A stretch of DNA of 43,721 nt from a virus. Positions 16,841 to 27,604 of the stretch are shown one piece after another (positions within the stretch are counted from its first letter, which is position 1; each line of letters opens with the position of its first letter). The notes beneath the pieces were generated by a model. The model made no database searches. It had not been told where the DNA came from and worked only from the letters and a program-made list of their open reading frames with translations. The translations under genes were made by a program, and so were the position numbers. Location: the IMG/VR virus record IMGVR_UViG_3300031972_000820, positions 1 to 43,721 of that record; one strand, written 5' to 3'.

Positions 16841-18460
16841 TTATGATGCTGATAGGAATTTTTCAACGTCGATGTACAGGTTAAAATTAGTGTCATCTAA
16901 GTTTTTAAATTCTATATTACCTGTTATAGTAGCTGATCTACTTGTATTACCTAAAGTTAGCGTAACTCCACTTTCCAAAGTTTGTGCTGCGCTTAACGTC
17001 CAGTTTCCAGCACCATCAGCTGTAGCACTTGTTACCGTTGGACTTGCTACTGCAGGATTTATACCTATACCGCTAACTGTAGACAAGTTTTGTATAGTAC
17101 CTTCCCTATCAGCTACAGGTATAGTCGCGCTAGCACTAACAGCGCTTGTTGTTGTTGTTGTTTGTGGAACTAACTCTACTTTTAAATCTGAAATTACTAA
17201 ATCACTATTGTGTATCTTTTTTATAGCACTAGGACCGTAAGCGTAGAAAACAGAATCTTGTCCAGCTAAGTCACCATGAACTTTAGTGTTTAATGTGAAG
17301 TTACCTTTTTGTTGTGTTATAATACCATTTACTATAGTTGGTTTTTGTCCTAATGTTTCAAGTGCAGGTATACTAATATTTACAGCGGTATTAGTAACTT
17401 CTTCCACGCTTCCATCTGGATTATTTATTTCTGTAGTATAAGTAGTTGTATCTTCAAAAGAGCTTATATGAGCAGCACCAATAACATTATCACTATCTAA
17501 CAACTGCATACCAACGCCAAGTTTATGTATACTACTACTACTGTCCACACTCCACCTTCTATACCTTGGTGGTGTAAAAGTTAAAGTAACACCATCACCA
17601 ACAGAATCTAAAGCTTCCGAAGCTCTAAATACGTTTGTAGATACAATGGAAAAAACAGTTACAACAGATCCAGTTGGTATACCTGTGCCAGTTACTCTGT
17701 CACCAACCTTCATTTTTGTAGCGACAGCAGAATCCATAGTTATATCCGCAGATTCAGAAACAGCACCATTTACAGTATCTGTGTTACGTGCAGTTCCATC
17801 AAATATATCATCTCCATCAATAGCAACTCCAGAACCGATTGTTAATGTAGCATAAGCTGCTAAATCACCTTCAGATGGTTGTCTTAATATTGTAATTGCT
17901 TTTGTTGCAGCTAAAGTTACTGTCATTGAAAAAGGAACTTTACCAACTGTAGCGCCTCTACCTAAAGTTATAGTATCAGTAGCAAAAGTTGCTCCAACGA
18001 AATTACCTGTAGAATGTTGTGTTCCACTAGGTGATATCCCGGCTATAGTTATAGTTGTATCAGTGTATTGGTATATTACTTTTTGTAATAAGTTTGAATT
18101 AGAACCTTGCGAAGAGTTTATATCTAAAGTTCCATCTCCAAATCTAGACTCGACATATTCAGTATGAACAGTATCATGCATAGATTCTGCAAAAAGATAT
18201 ATATCGTACTGATCGTTGTCAGTTATCGCTGGAAAAACTATACTACCGTTAAAAGATTCAGATTTAATTATTTTATTTTTTAATCGTTTTTTAGTAGAAG
18301 TAAAAACTCTATTAGTAAAATCATAATAATAACCATCTTCGTTTTTAACTTCTAAAGAAAATATAGCGCCTTTATCACCAATAACAGCAAAATTTCTAGT
18401 ATTACTAGCCGCGCGCATATTACTTAAATCTATGTTTAAACTTTTTATTACTTTTGCCAT
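16841..18460 (-). CDS. beta-rich virion appendage protein
   Basis: 539 residues. Thr-, Ser-, Val- and Gly-rich beta sequence throughout, with repeated segments like TATITLGRGATVG and SATITGNIEFKNLDDTNFNLYID at the end. A central KMKVGDRVTGTGIPTGSVVTVF stretch resembles short beta domains common in marine-phage fibre and structural proteins. It follows the nozzle-like gene by eight bases and precedes the ejection proteins, which suits a tail-attached fibre, spike or plug protein. No enzymatic motif or chaperone tail is visible. Confidence 0.65.
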   Translation of the reverse strand: MAKVIKSLNIDLSNMRAASNTRNFAVIGDKGAIFSLEVKNEDGYYYDFTNRVFTSTKKRLKNKIIKSESFNGSIVFPAITDNDQYDIYLFAESMHDTVHTEYVESRFGDGTLDINSSQGSNSNLLQKVIYQYTDTTITIAGISPSGTQHSTGNFVGATFATDTITLGRGATVGKVPFSMTVTLAATKAITILRQPSEGDLAAYATLTIGSGVAIDGDDIFDGTARNTDTVNGAVSESADITMDSAVATKMKVGDRVTGTGIPTGSVVTVFSIVSTNVFRASEALDSVGDGVTLTFTPPRYRRWSVDSSSSIHKLGVGMQLLDSDNVIGAAHISSFEDTTTYTTEINNPDGSVEEVTNTAVNISIPALETLGQKPTIVNGIITQQKGNFTLNTKVHGDLAGQDSVFYAYGPSAIKKIHNSDLVISDLKVELVPQTTTTTSAVSASATIPVADREGTIQNLSTVSGIGINPAVASPTVTSATADGAGNWTLSAAQTLESGVTLTLGNTSRSATITGNIEFKNLDDTNFNLYIDVEKFLSAS

Positions 18461-18468
18461 ATTATAAT

Positions 18469-21400
18469 TTATTTACTACTTTCTGTTACTTCAGATCCAA
18501 CAGAGAATATTTCCGTTTTACTTGTAGAGTTATTTTCAAAAATTGCGCTAGCGTAATGACCAAGTAAGCTAGAAACGTTTGCTACATTGTTTTTAGCAAA
18601 TAAAACAAAATCGTCAACAGATACAGATCCTATAGAACTAACTTCTAACTGTTTGCTACTAACACTTACAACATCACTTATTTTTTGTATACCATTGTTT
18701 TTGTAGTACAACACATCACCAACTTGAACAGAAGAATTTATTGATCCGTTAAACTTTATTATATTATTGCCAGCGTCAATACTTTTAACTTTTCCTATAC
18801 CTTGAACATTTAAAGCGCCAAAGTCAGAATTTGAATCTAAATCAGCATCGATACCTTTTATATAGTTTGACCATCTACCTTCTTTTTCTATAAACTCGCT
18901 TATACTACCTTCTTGTTTATTTGTGTAAACCTTGCTCACAGACCAATCTTTTTCACCACTATAGTTTAATGTATTAAAACTTTTTATAACATCAGGAGAG
19001 TCGTTTAAAACAACCTCTAGAACTGATGGTTTTAAACTTTCTCCATAAAAAGTATTTCTATCAACTGATTCATCGTGGTGTTTATATATTTTACCATTTT
19101 TAAACGTATAATAATCATTAGAACAGCTAATACCGTTTTCTGGCACAAAAGATTTAAAACTAACCCAACCTCTTACATTTTCTTTATAAGATATAGTTGT
19201 ATTTGTAGTTGGTAAAGTTATGTTATACTCATCTTTTCTATCATCATAGCTACCTATAATTTTATCGTTACCTTTAAGATTATCTTTAAAGTAATCTTTC
19301 ATACCAGCGTCTGATATAGGTGTTAAACCATCTTTTGATAATCTTAATACAGCACCTCTAACTTTATCTGTGAAGTAAACTCTATACGATTCTGATGTAA
19401 ACGATTCTGGGTTTGTAGATATGCCATACTCACCAACAAAAGGTCTAGATTGACCAAGAACTTTATTTGTAGCTGTAACGTTAACGTTGCCATCAGCATT
19501 AAAAAGAGCATCTTTATTAGCGTATATCTGTAAAACCTTATCTTCACATAAAGCAATTAAATCAGAGTCTCTAGAGTGAATTTTTTGTATACTACCATAT
19601 ATAGGGTTTAATTCTTTTGTTATTTTTTCTCCAGCTATAAATTGATTTAAATTATTAACGTTACCAACGCCATTATATATACCAGAGTATATTAAACCAT
19701 ATTTTCTACGCTCTTGCTTGTAATCTTCTTCTTCTTCTAAAACCGTAGATACTCTAGCTCCGTTAGTTATAAATGGTAAGTTGAAACCATCTTTAATTCT
19801 ATTTGATTCAACACCATTTCCAAAAGAAAAGCAATTATGCCAATTCAAAGTGTACTCAGTATTAGTGTTGTAAAGATTTTGTGATATATATATTTTACTA
19901 GCAGTTGTTCCGTTTTGATCAACCTCATAACCACCAACAGTTACAGTTATAGAACTACCGTCTGGCTTAGTTATTTTTAACTTTGATTGTGGTTCTATGT
20001 ATGGCGAACCAATGTAAGGGTTTGTAATATTGGAAAGTCCTTCTGGAATTGCAAAAGATATAAACCAACCTGAGTCTTGTGGGTAATTATTTGTTAGAGG
20101 TGTTTGAAAACCTACATTTAAAACAGTTGTTCCAACAGAAACACTACTTGCGTTTGCTGGATGCTCAACTTTAGATCCAACTGGTATTGCCAAGTGTTTT
20201 GTTTCTTCTTTTAACTCTATTGGGTTTAATCCACTAGCTTCGTAATATACGTCTAAAGGTGTGTTTTCTTTTGGCTCTGTTTCCCAGATAGCAGGATTAG
20301 TAGGTAATTCAGAATCACCTTCAACTGCTTCTAAAAATTCTATAGTGTGGCTAACAGCATATAAACCTGGGTTAGCTATACTAAAGTTTGGCGATTGAGC
20401 ATTTATTCTATTTGTAGAGAAGCTACTATAACCGTTCATAACAGCTTGTCTAAACACCATATTTTGCCCAACTGTAGGTTGTGTAGTAAATATAACGTGG
20501 GTACTTTCTAGCAAGTCAACGTAACCAGTCAAGTGTATTAAAAATTCAGTATTGCTTACCTCTTCAATTTTCCAAACTACTAGATATTTATTAGTACCAG
20601 CTGCATCATAGGTATGACCTCCATTACTGTGAGACTCAAGTATCATACCTTTTTTAATCTGATGTTTAGTTCCGTCAGTATGATCCGCTAGTAAAGTTCC
20701 CACTCTAACACTACAACTTGAGCCAAAAGTAGCGGTACCAGCAATACTATGATGTGCTATAGTTAATTTTAAACCATCACTAGAAATAGGTCCTAAAGCT
20801 CCAGTTGGATCCCAGTTCATATTTCCATTACCATCTTCGTTTTTTATTTTTAAATTCCAAGTTTTAGTTAAGTTTGGTGACAACTGTGCTATTTGGTTGT
20901 CTGGATCACTAAAACCAGTGACACTTCCACCTCCATTATCACCATCGTGATATCTAAGTCGTTGAGAAGTAGTGTTTGTTTGTATTGTATATACTGTTTG
21001 TGATGGGTCTTCTTTAAACCTAAATATTCTACCTGTGTTAAATTGAGAAACCAACCCAACAGTATCAGGGTCATTGTGAAAATCGTTCGCACCACCATCT
21101 ATACCTATATCCCAAAAACCAGATATACTAGCATCACTAGCTGTTGAAATTTCATTGTGAAACAATCCACCTATACCAATTCTAAGTGTTGCTTGAGAAT
21201 TTCCACCGCTTTGATTTGTAATACCCTGCATCGTACCATCTACAAGACTAACCCAAGACCAGTTCAAAGATCCATAGCCATCTCTAGCGCCAGAATATTG
21301 ACCAGCATCAATAAACCAAACTTCATCATCTTCAGCTTCGAAGTTTTTAACATGACTATTACTATCATTAGGATCTTCTAAGTATATATCACCTTGTTTT

Positions 21401-24400
21401 AAGTTTGAAACATCTCTACCACTAGCTTGAGTGTAGTCCCAACTTCCAACCCAACCATCATTAGAAGAGTTTTGGCCACTACTAGTATAATCTAAAAATT
21501 CATTTTCCCAGTGTGAATTTACACCAAACCTATACTGTCCAGCATCCGTACTTACTATTGTTGATGAAGAATCTCTAAAATCTATTTTGCTACCAGCGTC
21601 ATCAGCATTATACCTATAATTTCTAAAAAAAGCAGCGTATCTACCAAAATCACCACCAACAGCGGTATCATACATACCGTCAGTTTGACCTGTTATAGAT
21701 CCAGCGTGTGTAGTAGCTATATCATCTTTTAAATAGTATAATTTCTTAGACGTAGCAACTCTATAGTTAACAGAAATATTAACGTTATCCATTACGTTTT
21801 TAACAAAAACAACATCTTTAAGCAACTTAACAAAAAATCTACCATCAAACTCAGGTGAGTTTTCCGCTTTGTATTTATATATGTTTACTATAGTACCGTC
21901 TAAAATCTTAGTACCATCAGTTATAAAGTCTACATCTTCACCTAATTTTTTATCTAGCTTTAAAAAATAAGAAGCATCCGCTGTGTTGTTTACCGTTTGA
22001 TGCCTCCAGTTTGTATCTATTTTATTTATTCTATATCTTTTTGATGTTCCAGCTATAGAACTAAACTCTATATAAAAAACGCTACCATCATCAATTAAAT
22101 CAATGTTAGCGCCAGCGCTATTAAGAAAAGGTCCATATGTAAGCTCTATAGCGTCTTCACCTGACAAAGGAGAAGAATTAGAAATTAAAGTATCTCCAAA
22201 TATATTGTTTGTAGCAAATATATGTTCTTTAGATTCTATTAAAGCTCGTTTTGTTTTAATGTAGTCTGGAGCTTCATTTTCTATAGCTATAACTTTATAT
22301 CTAGCTGGTTCTTTAACTTGATAATCAACATCTGCTCCTTTTTTTAATATTAAAAAATCATCTAAAGAAACTTTGTTAACATCTGAAGAAGCGAAAGAAA
22401 CCCAAACGTGATCGTCTTCAGCTTGCCAAAATCTATCCATAGCTAGATTATAGTATTCTCCAGAAGTTTCTTTTACAAAAAACTTAAAAAACTCAGTGTC
22501 TTTCATGAAGTCACTACTATCAAGCTTAACTTTTATTTTATTTTGTTTGTCGGCAAGCTCGTTTTCTATTTTTATACCGCTTTTAGTACTGCTATCTTGA
22601 CTTGCTATAACAGGCGTTTCTCTACCGTATTTATCAACAAAAGCAATACCAACTTGATAATCTCTAGCCGATTTAACAGAAGGTTTAGTTCTGCTTTGAA
22701 TTAGTTTTTGCTCAACGCTAGTTGTTATTTTTGGATAGTAAACATCGTTATTTTGGTTTATCAAATCGTAGCCTTGCTCGTAGTTAGCATATATAATTCT
22801 ATTACCAGTAACATCTTGTGCTAAAGCTTTTTTAGGGACATTGTCCCAAGGTCTTATAAGTTGATTTGAGGGTACAGATCTGTTTACAGCCTCTGAAGTT
22901 ATAGTGTATGGAGTATTCCACTTGTCAGATCTTATAGAGTCTAAAACGTAAACATTTGTAGAATTATCTTCTTTGTATAAAATGTCAATAAACACAGCAT
23001 CGTCAGGATGTACATCTGTATCAGGATGTAAAATAACGCTAGTGGTTAAGTTTGTCATACCTAAGTTATAACCTTTCTTTGGGTGGTAATCAAAACCACC
23101 TGGTAAAAACGCTACTTGTGTAAAAGGTGAGAAAGCAGAATATTCTCCGTCTTGATATCTATATCTAGTGGCAAATCTAGGAAGTTTAAATTGATAAAGT
23201 TTTTCTTGAGTATCAAGTCTATCAACGGCATATTTTAGCTCACCATTACCAGTTTCTACAGTTGGTGGCGTACCTACTATATCTGTTATTTTAAACTTAA
23301 CTCTAGCATTATCTGAATTTAAGTTTACTATAGATACAAAATCTATATCGCCTTCAAAATCAGCATTACCATTTTGTATAAAAAATCTACCAGCATAACT
23401 ACCATAGTTAGAGCTGGTATAAGCTGAATTTATATCAAGAACTATATCTTGCGTGAAAGTACCATTGCTATCTATAAGATCTGAATACCAATAGTAAGCG
23501 TTCTGATTTGCGTTTGTATTCGCTACTACAAAATAAACTCTTAAGCCATTAGCGTTAGAAGCGCTAACGTTAGATAATTTAACCGTAATTCTATAAAGGC
23601 TATCTGCTCCAGTTTCCCAACTGCAATTATTCGCAAACCATATTTTTTTATAGTTTCCACCTCCTCCTTGTCCACCACTATAATTAGACGTGTTTACGAT
23701 TATTTTATCATTAGCATTATCGTATGATGCAATTCCATTATTCCAACCATAATTTAAAGGTTTTGTTCCACTAGTGTTTGGAAAAATAAAATCACCGTTT
23801 TCAGCTTTTTCATCTTGTTTGTCAGTAAATGTATTAAGAGTTCCTGTTGGGTTGTTATTACTAATATTAGGGTTGTAAAAGAAATCTGATATTGTAGCTT
23901 TTATAGAGTAATTTGTTATAGGTAAAGATGGTGGTTCACCATTTTGATCAAACTCTTTAAAAACAACAGTGTCACCTGGTTGCCATTGTAAAGTGAAACC
24001 GCTATTACCTTCTATATTTGTTTCTATAGCAGTTTTAAACTCATCTCCAATTTTAAATGTAGAAAAATCATAATGAGGATGATTAGTTATACTTCCAAAA
24101 CTGTTAAAAGAAGATGTGTTGTTAACTGCAGTAGTAGGCTCTGTTATACGCATAACCCCAGTATACGTGTAAGCTTCATTTCTTTCCGATACTAGCTGTA
24201 TTTTAGGAGCTATAGATGGAGCTTTTTTTATAACTGTTATATGTTTTTCTTCTATAGGTATTGATGTACCTGTTTTAGGATTTAAAAAAGAAGTATGAGT
24301 AATTCCGTTTGGATCAGTACCATCAATACATCTTTGTATGTTTATTTTTTTAGGCTCACTATTATTGTCAGTCCAAAACAACATGCCGTCTATAATGTTT

Positions 24401-25218
24401 ATTCCTGTTACAATACTATTAGTTTGAAACTTTAAAACGTCTTCATGGTCAACTAAAACTGGAGTTATAGAGTTTAATCTAGTATCATGTTGAATTATTG
24501 AATTTCCTTTTTCTTTTAAAGATATACTTTTAAGTCTTACTGTTTTAGCAAAATTATTACCATCAGTTAACTCTACACGAAAACGCATTTCTGTTAAATT
24601 ACCGTTTAATGACTGGTTAAAAGTAAATACATTTTTGTATTTTCCATTAATAAGTATTTTTACAGGTTCGTTCGCTTCATTATAGTAAGGTCTATAGCCA
24701 GTAGGATCACCAATACCTACCATGTAAAATTTAGTATTATCTGTCGAACCACCATCATCAAGATCGCTAAACTCAACATCTAACTCATATGTTTTACCGT
24801 CAACTAAATCAAAACTAGTTGATTGAAATAATGGGTATTGGCTTGCTGATGAATTTATCGAAGATGTAAGTAAAACACCATCACCGCTATAATCTTCGTT
24901 TATTATAGAGCTGCTATTCCACTCTGTGCTATCTAAAAGACTTGAATCGTTTAATGATTGTTGCGCCGTTATAAAATAATAAACTTTGTCATTTGCTTCG
25001 TCAGCAACAGAACCAATACATACAGAGTTAGTACCTATAAAATCTTGACCAGAAACTAAAGAATTACCTAATATGTTTTGAACGGTACCAACAGCAGATC
25101 CTTCTGAAGTTGAAACCTGTATGTTTTCTGCATGTCTATACTCACCGTTAGGAACAAGACGCTCGTCAAGGTCTTTATTCATTTTACCTCCGGTAAACTG
25201 ATGTTTAATTTCTGGCAT
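18469..25218 (-). CDS. giant tail nozzle/stabilization-like protein
   Basis: 2249 residues. The start GGKMNKDLDERLVPNGEYR leads into ENIQVSTSEGSAVGTVQNI, which resembles the opening of podoviral tail-tip nozzle proteins (T7 gp12, P22 gp10), where a ring of beta blades begins with residues describing the ordered list of sites. Near the C-terminus, SRDSDLIALCEDKVLQIYAN, SESYRVYFTDKVRGAVLRLS and TTISYKENVRGWVSFKSF read like successive propeller blades of that family. Usual members are about 500-800 residues, so roughly 1400 residues of inserted beta and lectin-like domains decorate this one. It follows the adaptor gene by three bases. Host-receptor binding by the inserts is inferred. Confidence 0.72.
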   Translation of the reverse strand: MPEIKHQFTGGKMNKDLDERLVPNGEYRHAENIQVSTSEGSAVGTVQNILGNSLVSGQDFIGTNSVCIGSVADEANDKVYYFITAQQSLNDSSLLDSTEWNSSSIINEDYSGDGVLLTSSINSSASQYPLFQSTSFDLVDGKTYELDVEFSDLDDGGSTDNTKFYMVGIGDPTGYRPYYNEANEPVKILINGKYKNVFTFNQSLNGNLTEMRFRVELTDGNNFAKTVRLKSISLKEKGNSIIQHDTRLNSITPVLVDHEDVLKFQTNSIVTGINIIDGMLFWTDNNSEPKKINIQRCIDGTDPNGITHTSFLNPKTGTSIPIEEKHITVIKKAPSIAPKIQLVSERNEAYTYTGVMRITEPTTAVNNTSSFNSFGSITNHPHYDFSTFKIGDEFKTAIETNIEGNSGFTLQWQPGDTVVFKEFDQNGEPPSLPITNYSIKATISDFFYNPNISNNNPTGTLNTFTDKQDEKAENGDFIFPNTSGTKPLNYGWNNGIASYDNANDKIIVNTSNYSGGQGGGGNYKKIWFANNCSWETGADSLYRITVKLSNVSASNANGLRVYFVVANTNANQNAYYWYSDLIDSNGTFTQDIVLDINSAYTSSNYGSYAGRFFIQNGNADFEGDIDFVSIVNLNSDNARVKFKITDIVGTPPTVETGNGELKYAVDRLDTQEKLYQFKLPRFATRYRYQDGEYSAFSPFTQVAFLPGGFDYHPKKGYNLGMTNLTTSVILHPDTDVHPDDAVFIDILYKEDNSTNVYVLDSIRSDKWNTPYTITSEAVNRSVPSNQLIRPWDNVPKKALAQDVTGNRIIYANYEQGYDLINQNNDVYYPKITTSVEQKLIQSRTKPSVKSARDYQVGIAFVDKYGRETPVIASQDSSTKSGIKIENELADKQNKIKVKLDSSDFMKDTEFFKFFVKETSGEYYNLAMDRFWQAEDDHVWVSFASSDVNKVSLDDFLILKKGADVDYQVKEPARYKVIAIENEAPDYIKTKRALIESKEHIFATNNIFGDTLISNSSPLSGEDAIELTYGPFLNSAGANIDLIDDGSVFYIEFSSIAGTSKRYRINKIDTNWRHQTVNNTADASYFLKLDKKLGEDVDFITDGTKILDGTIVNIYKYKAENSPEFDGRFFVKLLKDVVFVKNVMDNVNISVNYRVATSKKLYYLKDDIATTHAGSITGQTDGMYDTAVGGDFGRYAAFFRNYRYNADDAGSKIDFRDSSSTIVSTDAGQYRFGVNSHWENEFLDYTSSGQNSSNDGWVGSWDYTQASGRDVSNLKQGDIYLEDPNDSNSHVKNFEAEDDEVWFIDAGQYSGARDGYGSLNWSWVSLVDGTMQGITNQSGGNSQATLRIGIGGLFHNEISTASDASISGFWDIGIDGGANDFHNDPDTVGLVSQFNTGRIFRFKEDPSQTVYTIQTNTTSQRLRYHDGDNGGGSVTGFSDPDNQIAQLSPNLTKTWNLKIKNEDGNGNMNWDPTGALGPISSDGLKLTIAHHSIAGTATFGSSCSVRVGTLLADHTDGTKHQIKKGMILESHSNGGHTYDAAGTNKYLVVWKIEEVSNTEFLIHLTGYVDLLESTHVIFTTQPTVGQNMVFRQAVMNGYSSFSTNRINAQSPNFSIANPGLYAVSHTIEFLEAVEGDSELPTNPAIWETEPKENTPLDVYYEASGLNPIELKEETKHLAIPVGSKVEHPANASSVSVGTTVLNVGFQTPLTNNYPQDSGWFISFAIPEGLSNITNPYIGSPYIEPQSKLKITKPDGSSITVTVGGYEVDQNGTTASKIYISQNLYNTNTEYTLNWHNCFSFGNGVESNRIKDGFNLPFITNGARVSTVLEEEEDYKQERRKYGLIYSGIYNGVGNVNNLNQFIAGEKITKELNPIYGSIQKIHSRDSDLIALCEDKVLQIYANKDALFNADGNVNVTATNKVLGQSRPFVGEYGISTNPESFTSESYRVYFTDKVRGAVLRLSKDGLTPISDAGMKDYFKDNLKGNDKIIGSYDDRKDEYNITLPTTNTTISYKENVRGWVSFKSFVPENGISCSNDYYTFKNGKIYKHHDESVDRNTFYGESLKPSVLEVVLNDSPDVIKSFNTLNYSGEKDWSVSKVYTNKQEGSISEFIEKEGRWSNYIKGIDADLDSNSDFGALNVQGIGKVKSIDAGNNIIKFNGSINSSVQVGDVLYYKNNGIQKISDVVSVSSKQLEVSSIGSVSVDDFVLFAKNNVANVSSLLGHYASAIFENNSTSKTEIFSVGSEVTESSK

Positions 25219-25221
25219 ATA

Positions 25222-26775
25222 TTAGTGCTTTATCCACTTAGACTTGCCTCTAAGTATTTGAGTTAATTCTTCTATTTTTAAGCTTGATAATCTTAGTTTT
25301 GCTTTTCTTACCTCTGCAAATTTTTCTTTTTTAAATCTAGGTACTAGTTGTTGGCCATAAACAGTAGTTGATAATATAGCGTATGCTATACACTTATACA
25401 TAGCTTCTTCAGCAAACTTATGAACTTGCATTTCAGCGTCAGTACCAAGACTATCACTTATGTAATCTAAGATCACAGTTTTTCCTGAAATATTAGAGCT
25501 AAAGTTAATCTTTCCTAATCTATTGTCTATATAAAAAGATCCATTAGCTTGAGCGTGTTGAGGATCTAACCCATATCTATTACCACGCATTGGCCAATAC
25601 GTATCGTCTTCATAGTCATCATTATTGTTTTCTGAAGGTGTTGTAGATTTGTAGTTAGCCCAAGCTGTTGACTCTAGGTTTTGTGATAAATTTGGTAATA
25701 AAGAATCTCCAATTATAGTGACATTGTCAATAGTATTTGTACTTTGATTAGCATCTCCATTTGAAAGTGTGGTAAAATTCTTAACAGTACTTATTATAAT
25801 AACATAGGCAAACTTGTCTCCATTTACGTCTTCTTGTACACTTGTTAAATCTAAGTCAAGAGTTTTTGTTTCTTGCGTTGCACTGTCAAAGTCAATAAAA
25901 GAACGCAAACCACTAGTTGTTGTTAGCGTAAAAATATCATCATCATTTAACTTACAATTATCTAAACCGCTAGCTGTTAATGCTTCTGGGTTTTGAACGT
26001 TAGCATTAAACTCTACATTAGGAGTATTACTTGATCCTGGCTTTAAAGAAGTTATACCTATTCTTACATCGCCTTTTCCCTTGATACTTGCCGTTTCGTC
26101 AGCAACGGTAGCTGTAGCGCTAAACTCTAAGTTATCTACTCCAGCTAAATTAATTCTTTGCCACGCAAAATAAATATTAGCCGTAACAACAGTACTATTG
26201 TTTCTAGTTCTAGAACCATGCTTGAAGGTTAGTTTGTTATCAGAAACAGATATAGAGTCTGTGCTCAACGCAGTAGTTGCAAATATACTTGATGTTTTCC
26301 AACTAGCATCTCCGGATTGACCTTCTCCAACACCAGATGTAGAAGTAAAATTGTAATTAGTTAAAAAGTTTGTTGCCTCCGAGGTAAAATCGTATTCTTT
26401 ATTTTCTGCTTGTTTTATTGAGAAAGGATTTGATGTAGAGTTTGTTTTGTATAAAGGATGTTTTATACCAGCTGAATCAACCCAAGATACTTTTGTATAG
26501 TTAACATAATCGTGAGGAAGAATCATACTTAAAGATGGTGGTAAAACTATTTCTTGTGCTTTTACAGATTTAAACGTATCAAAAGATAATTCTTGTAAAG
26601 CTCTTTGCGCGTGAAACGCAATATCTGCTCTTTTTATTTTAGGTATTATTTTTCCTTCACCAACATATGCAATTTGAAATTGACTTATTATATCGTCTAG
26701 TGATGTAAACTGATAATTACCAAGATCGTTTCCTTGATAATAACTTAACTGTGTTTTACCGTCTAATAATCCCAT
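25222..26775 (-). CDS. tail adaptor protein (T7 gp11-like) with inserted domain
   Basis: 517 residues. The N-terminal part (KRADIAFHAQRALQELSFDT followed by EIVLPPSLSMILPHDYVNY) and the C-terminal helices (KFAEEAMYKCIAYAILSTT, RFKKEKFAEVRKAKLRL) have the pattern of podoviral adaptor ring proteins: a helical bundle contacting the portal, with a beta core after DYVNY. Between about residues 125 and 345 there is a beta-rich insert (FTSTSGVGEGQSGDASWKTS and onward) that looks like a carbohydrate-binding-type sandwich. The order portal-capsid-connectors-adaptor-nozzle supports the role. Family assignment is by resemblance, not by search. Confidence 0.7.
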   Translation of the reverse strand: MGLLDGKTQLSYYQGNDLGNYQFTSLDDIISQFQIAYVGEGKIIPKIKRADIAFHAQRALQELSFDTFKSVKAQEIVLPPSLSMILPHDYVNYTKVSWVDSAGIKHPLYKTNSTSNPFSIKQAENKEYDFTSEATNFLTNYNFTSTSGVGEGQSGDASWKTSSIFATTALSTDSISVSDNKLTFKHGSRTRNNSTVVTANIYFAWQRINLAGVDNLEFSATATVADETASIKGKGDVRIGITSLKPGSSNTPNVEFNANVQNPEALTASGLDNCKLNDDDIFTLTTTSGLRSFIDFDSATQETKTLDLDLTSVQEDVNGDKFAYVIIISTVKNFTTLSNGDANQSTNTIDNVTIIGDSLLPNLSQNLESTAWANYKSTTPSENNNDDYEDDTYWPMRGNRYGLDPQHAQANGSFYIDNRLGKINFSSNISGKTVILDYISDSLGTDAEMQVHKFAEEAMYKCIAYAILSTTVYGQQLVPRFKKEKFAEVRKAKLRLSSLKIEELTQILRGKSKWIKH

Positions 26776-26779
26776 TTAT

Positions 26780-27544
26780 TTATTGTTTTTCTTGTTGAAC
26801 CTTAGCTCCTTCTAAAGCAGCTGCTGTTTGTGTTAGTTCTGGTTTTTGAATAGCTAAACCTGCTAAAGCTAATATTCTGTATACTAATTCTGATTCTTCA
26901 GACTCATGTAGCTCAAAGTTGTTAGAATTATCAGAATTGTACAAAGCTTTCTCTCCAACTATCTCATAACCCCATTCTGGTTTTATTGGCTTCTCTATAT
27001 AACTTATATACAAATCGTTTGAAGAAACCATTTCTGGATATATTTTTATTGTTGGTTTTTTACCTAGAGCAGGTGAAGTAGGGTTAGAATTTATTTCTGT
27101 GAACCTAGAATATACTGGTCTTTTTTTAGTAGGAACACCAAGTTTAGACCCTACGTATTTATTTAACTCGTTTATTTGTATTTCTTCGGCATCAACTTTA
27201 CCTTGACCGTAGTCAACTCTAACCATAGATAATCTATACAAAGACGGAGCTCCACTATTAGTTACACCTAGTAAATTATATTCACTATCACTTACATTTG
27301 AAACTTTTCTATCGTACCTTTCAAATAAACTTATTTTTTCTTCTATATTAGTTACAATATCAGAATGCCCAGCATTATTGCCAGGCAGTCTCATTGATTG
27401 GTTTAAATCATAAAAATACTGTTCGAATATCTCTTGTTGTGCTTGATCAGCAAATAAGTTAAACTCTTGTGGAGTTATATATCCTCTTTGCTCTTTATTA
27501 GCGAGGGCTAAAACTTTTTGATACACGTCGTTTATACTTACCAT
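26780..27544 (-). CDS. head-tail connector/ring protein
   Basis: 254 residues, starting MVSINDVYQKVLALANKEQR. The N-terminal helices (ITPQEFNLFADQAQQEIFEQYFYDL) followed by beta segments (YRLSMVRVDY, PTIKIYPEMVSSNDLYISYI) and a closing helix (ELVYRILALAGLAIQ) match what is expected for a ring protein between portal and tail. It is preceded by a stable RNA hairpin at 27561..27597 and followed by the adaptor with four bases between. The exact connector class is not determined. Confidence 0.65.
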   Translation of the reverse strand: MVSINDVYQKVLALANKEQRGYITPQEFNLFADQAQQEIFEQYFYDLNQSMRLPGNNAGHSDIVTNIEEKISLFERYDRKVSNVSDSEYNLLGVTNSGAPSLYRLSMVRVDYGQGKVDAEEIQINELNKYVGSKLGVPTKKRPVYSRFTEINSNPTSPALGKKPTIKIYPEMVSSNDLYISYIEKPIKPEWGYEIVGEKALYNSDNSNNFELHESEESELVYRILALAGLAIQKPELTQTAAALEGAKVQQEKQ

Positions 27545-27560
27545 AATTTTTTTTTAATTT

Positions 27561-27597
27561 GTAGTTTGCAATCGCCCCGTAGAGCGACTGCATCTAC
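27561..27597 (-). other. RNA hairpin between connector genes
   Basis: Arms TGCAATCGC (27567-27575) and GCGACTGCA (27584-27592) pair with one wobble around the 8-base loop CCCGTAGA; outer arms GTAG (27561-27564) and CTAC (27594-27597) add four pairs. It stands out as GC-rich in an A/T-only spacer. On the minus transcript it is followed by an A-run rather than a U-run, so it is not a classic terminator. It could be an RNA processing site, a leader structure for the 254-residue gene, or overlap a short readthrough frame. Confidence 0.6.
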
Positions 27598-27604
27598 AGT
27601 TAGA

